A stretch of DNA of 64,000 nt from Pseudofrankia saprophytica (GTDB taxonomy: Bacteria; Actinomycetota; Actinomycetes; Frankiales; Frankiaceae): the NCBI RefSeq assembly GCF_000235425.2, contig NZ_KI912266.1, positions 7,831,130-7,895,129 on the forward strand, given 5' to 3'. Positions 61,997 to 64,000 of the stretch are shown here, piece after piece. The position numbers were made by a program, and so were the translations under genes. Under the pieces are notes generated by a model. The model was not told where the DNA came from, made no database searches, and saw nothing but the letters and a program-made list of their open reading frames with translations. The number at the start of each line of letters is the position of its first letter. Position 1 is the stretch's first letter.

Positions 61997-64000
61997 ATGT
62001 CGCGCGAGTCAGGGTTGTCCGTCACCGTGCTGACCACTGCCGAACAGATCGCGTTGAGCAGCGGTGGCGGCATGTGGACGACCAAGGCGGTCGGGCCGGT
62101 GCCATCGCTGTTGCTGGTCGACGGGCCTAACGGACTGCGTGTGTCGACCTCCGAGACGGATGTGCTGGGTGGGCCGACGAGACCCGCGACCTGCTTTCCG
62201 CCGGCCGTAGGACTGGCGCAGACCTGGGACACCGACCTGGTCGGCCGAGTCGGACGGGCGCTGGGCCGCGAAGCCCGCGTAGCTGGGGTCGACGTTCTTC
62301 TGGGCCCCGGGGTCAACATCAAACGAGATCCGCGAGCTGGCCGTAACTTCGAGTACTACTCCGAAGACCCCCTGCTCACAGGCATGCTGGGCGCGGCGTA
62401 TGTGGGCGGCGTGCAGAGCCAGGGTGTGGGCTGCGCCCTGAAGCACTTTGCCGCCTACAACGCGGAGCACGACCGGATGCGTCAGAGTTCGGAGGTCGAT
62501 CCGCGGACCCTGCACGAGATCTACCTGCGGGCGTTCGAGCGGATCGTGCGGGCCGCGCACCCGTGGCTGGTCATGTGTTCGTACAACCGCCTCAACGGGA
62601 CGCCCGTCGCGCAGCATCACGGACTACTCACCGAAGTCCTGCGTGACCAGTGGGGATTCGACGGCGTGGTGGTGAGTGACTGGGGAGCGGTCACCGACCG
62701 GATCGCCTCCCTCGAGGCTGGTCTCGACCTGGCAATGCCCGGCAGTGGCGGCGCTGCGGACGCGCGGGTCTCCACGGCGGTGCGCGAGGGGCGTCTCGCG
62801 CCGGCTGTGGTCGCCCGGGCCGCGGGCCGGGTGGCCGAGCTCGCGGGGAAGGCGAAGGCGGCCGGCGCGCGTGGCGACTATGACGAGGTCGTTGACTACG
62901 ACGATCATCACCGCCTCGCGAGGGAGGTGGCCGGACGCGGCATCGTCCTTCTGCGCAACGAGGGCGATCTGCTGCCCTTGCCCGGCCACCGGCCGATCGC
63001 GGTGATCGGGCAACTCGCCGTCCGTCCTCGTTTTCAGGGTGGCGGCAGCTCGCACGTCAACCCGACCCGCGTCGACCTTCCGCTCGACGAGCTATGCCGT
63101 CTCACCCGCGCCGACGTCGCCTACAGCCCCGGATACGCCCTCGACGGCGGTGGCGACACGCGCACCCTGCGGGCCGAGGCGGCGGGCCAGGCCGCGAGGT
63201 CCGACACTGCCGTCGTGTTCCTCGGGCTGGGCGTCGAACACGAGGCGGAGGGCGGGGACCGCGGCGACCTCGATCTGCCGATCGACCAGATCGAACTGCT
63301 GCGGGCCGTCAGCGCCGCGCAGCCGCGGACTGTCGTCGTGCTGATGCACGGCGGCCTGGCCCGCCTGGCTCCGGTCGTGGCCTGCGCGCCGGCGGTGCTC
63401 GACGCGGCGTTGACGGGCCAGGCCGCCGGCGGTGCCGTCGCCGACGTGCTGCTGGGACGGGTCAATCCCTCAGGAAGGCTGACCGAGACGGTCCCGGCCC
63501 GGCTGTCGGATGTGCCGGCGTTCCTAAACTTCCCCGGTTCCGATCAGACGGTGCTCTACGGCGAGCGCCACTACGTCGGATACCGGTGGTACGACGCGCG
63601 GGACCTGAGCGTGACGTTTCCCTTCGGCCACGGACTGTCTTACACGACGTTCGACTACAGCGACCTCGTTCTCACCGCCGCCACGGACGGGATCACGGTC
63701 TCGGTCACGGTCACGAACACCGGTGCCAGGGCAGGCCGAGAGGTGCTTCAGGTCTATGCCGGCCCACTGGTCTCGCGCGTGGACCGCGCCCCTCACGAGC
63801 TGGGTGCCTTCGCCTGCGTCGACCTGGACGTTGGGGAGTCCCGCAGGGTCGAGACGCGGGTCGACCGGGCCGACCTTGCCTACTGGGACGTCCGGGTCGA
63901 CCGCTGGGTGGTCGAGTCCGGGGACTATGAGGTCGCCGTCGGCGCGTCGAGCCGTGACCTGAGACTGGCCGGGCGGGTCATGGTCGAGGGCGACTCGGTG
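61997..64000 (+). CDS. GH3-family beta-glycosidase (partial)
   Basis: 668 codons, open at the right edge. The N-terminal barrel includes GPGVNIKRDPRAGRNFEYYS, CALKHFAAYNAEHDRMR and MCSYNRLNGTP, with the nucleophile Asp in VVVSDWGAV near residue 228. The second domain includes the probable acid/base Glu in EAEGGDRGDLDLP near 418. A C-terminal fibronectin-like domain (about 560 onwards) follows FPFGHGLSYTTFDY. No signal peptide is seen, so it probably acts in the cytoplasm. It should cleave beta-glucosides or xylosides. It shares an operator with the Liv-type uptake operon, which may import the same glycoside. Confidence 0.93.
   Translation, partial: MSRESGLSVTVLTTAEQIALSSGGGMWTTKAVGPVPSLLLVDGPNGLRVSTSETDVLGGPTRPATCFPPAVGLAQTWDTDLVGRVGRALGREARVAGVDVLLGPGVNIKRDPRAGRNFEYYSEDPLLTGMLGAAYVGGVQSQGVGCALKHFAAYNAEHDRMRQSSEVDPRTLHEIYLRAFERIVRAAHPWLVMCSYNRLNGTPVAQHHGLLTEVLRDQWGFDGVVVSDWGAVTDRIASLEAGLDLAMPGSGGAADARVSTAVREGRLAPAVVARAAGRVAELAGKAKAAGARGDYDEVVDYDDHHRLAREVAGRGIVLLRNEGDLLPLPGHRPIAVIGQLAVRPRFQGGGSSHVNPTRVDLPLDELCRLTRADVAYSPGYALDGGGDTRTLRAEAAGQAARSDTAVVFLGLGVEHEAEGGDRGDLDLPIDQIELLRAVSAAQPRTVVVLMHGGLARLAPVVACAPAVLDAALTGQAAGGAVADVLLGRVNPSGRLTETVPARLSDVPAFLNFPGSDQTVLYGERHYVGYRWYDARDLSVTFPFGHGLSYTTFDYSDLVLTAATDGITVSVTVTNTGARAGREVLQVYAGPLVSRVDRAPHELGAFACVDLDVGESRRVETRVDRADLAYWDVRVDRWVVESGDYEVAVGASSRDLRLAGRVMVEGDSV

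Overview
The window is very GC-rich DNA with long overlapping shadow frames and frequent GTG starts. It carries actinobacterial families (a DUF2510 protein, L,D-transpeptidase lipoprotein, LuxR-type two-component pairs, NHL- and WD40-bearing signalling proteins). The mix of STAND/WD40 proteins, effector-associated domains, fused Liv transporters and many insertion-sequence relics suggests a soil or plant-associated filamentous actinomycete, probably near Frankia. That placement is inference; no rRNA or marker gene is present.

Region 1 (1-10 kb) is mostly ordinary chromosome: a partial membrane molybdopterin oxidoreductase, a GT-C type glycosyltransferase, an L,D-transpeptidase, a second short threonyl-tRNA synthetase, a penicillin-binding transpeptidase, a PAS/GAF/GGDEF protein and a DUF2510 membrane protein. 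The synthetase has a complete-looking leader-peptide attenuator: a 16-codon leader with three consecutive Thr codons, then a 13-bp terminator hairpin.

Region 2 (9-26 kb) is a patchwork. It holds a truncated LuxR regulator, a secreted trefoil-like protein behind a 36-codon ORF, a truncated DUF5996 gene, a NERD-like protein, a predicted surface receptor pair (EAD-TM-LGFP protein and GYWLV-repeat protein), an IS6-family element, a cold-shock gene, a DesK/NarL-type two-component pair, several transposase and gene remnants, and a PAS/GAF/GGDEF/degenerate-EAL protein. Two 170-180 bp miniature elements with IS6-type ends lie at 11.9 and 25.8 kb.

Region 3 (26-40 kb) is rich in conflict or signalling genes. 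A pseudo-caspase/STAND/WD40 protein of about 1550 residues is followed by a Ser/Thr kinase with NHL repeats. Then come a MarR/NmrA divergent pair with twin palindromic operators, a dead WD40 remnant, and an EAD/NB-ARC/TPR protein. The N-terminal EAD of the last protein matches the EAD of the 14 kb receptor-like protein, suggesting a homotypic partnership. An IS481-like transposase truncated by a frameshifted IS6 copy ends the region.

Region 4 (40-45 kb) is a four-gene cassette: ABC ATPase, ABC permease, histidine kinase and response regulator. A decayed lipoprotein/DUF4352 chimera follows.

Region 5 (45-64 kb) is a catabolic and uptake cluster. It has a TetR regulator, an SRPBCC protein, then a tightly packed operon (amidohydrolase, CoA-transferase, Zn-ribbon/OB protein, thiolase-like protein, SDR). 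On the other strand is an ABC uptake system with unusual fusions (binding protein; MFS+LivF; LivH+LivM+LivG) and a lipoprotein. A divergent GH3 beta-glycosidase runs off the right edge. The ABC operon and the glycosidase share an identical inverted promoter/operator module, so they are probably co-regulated. A glycoside may be cleaved and its aglycone imported and degraded through CoA thioesters (inference).
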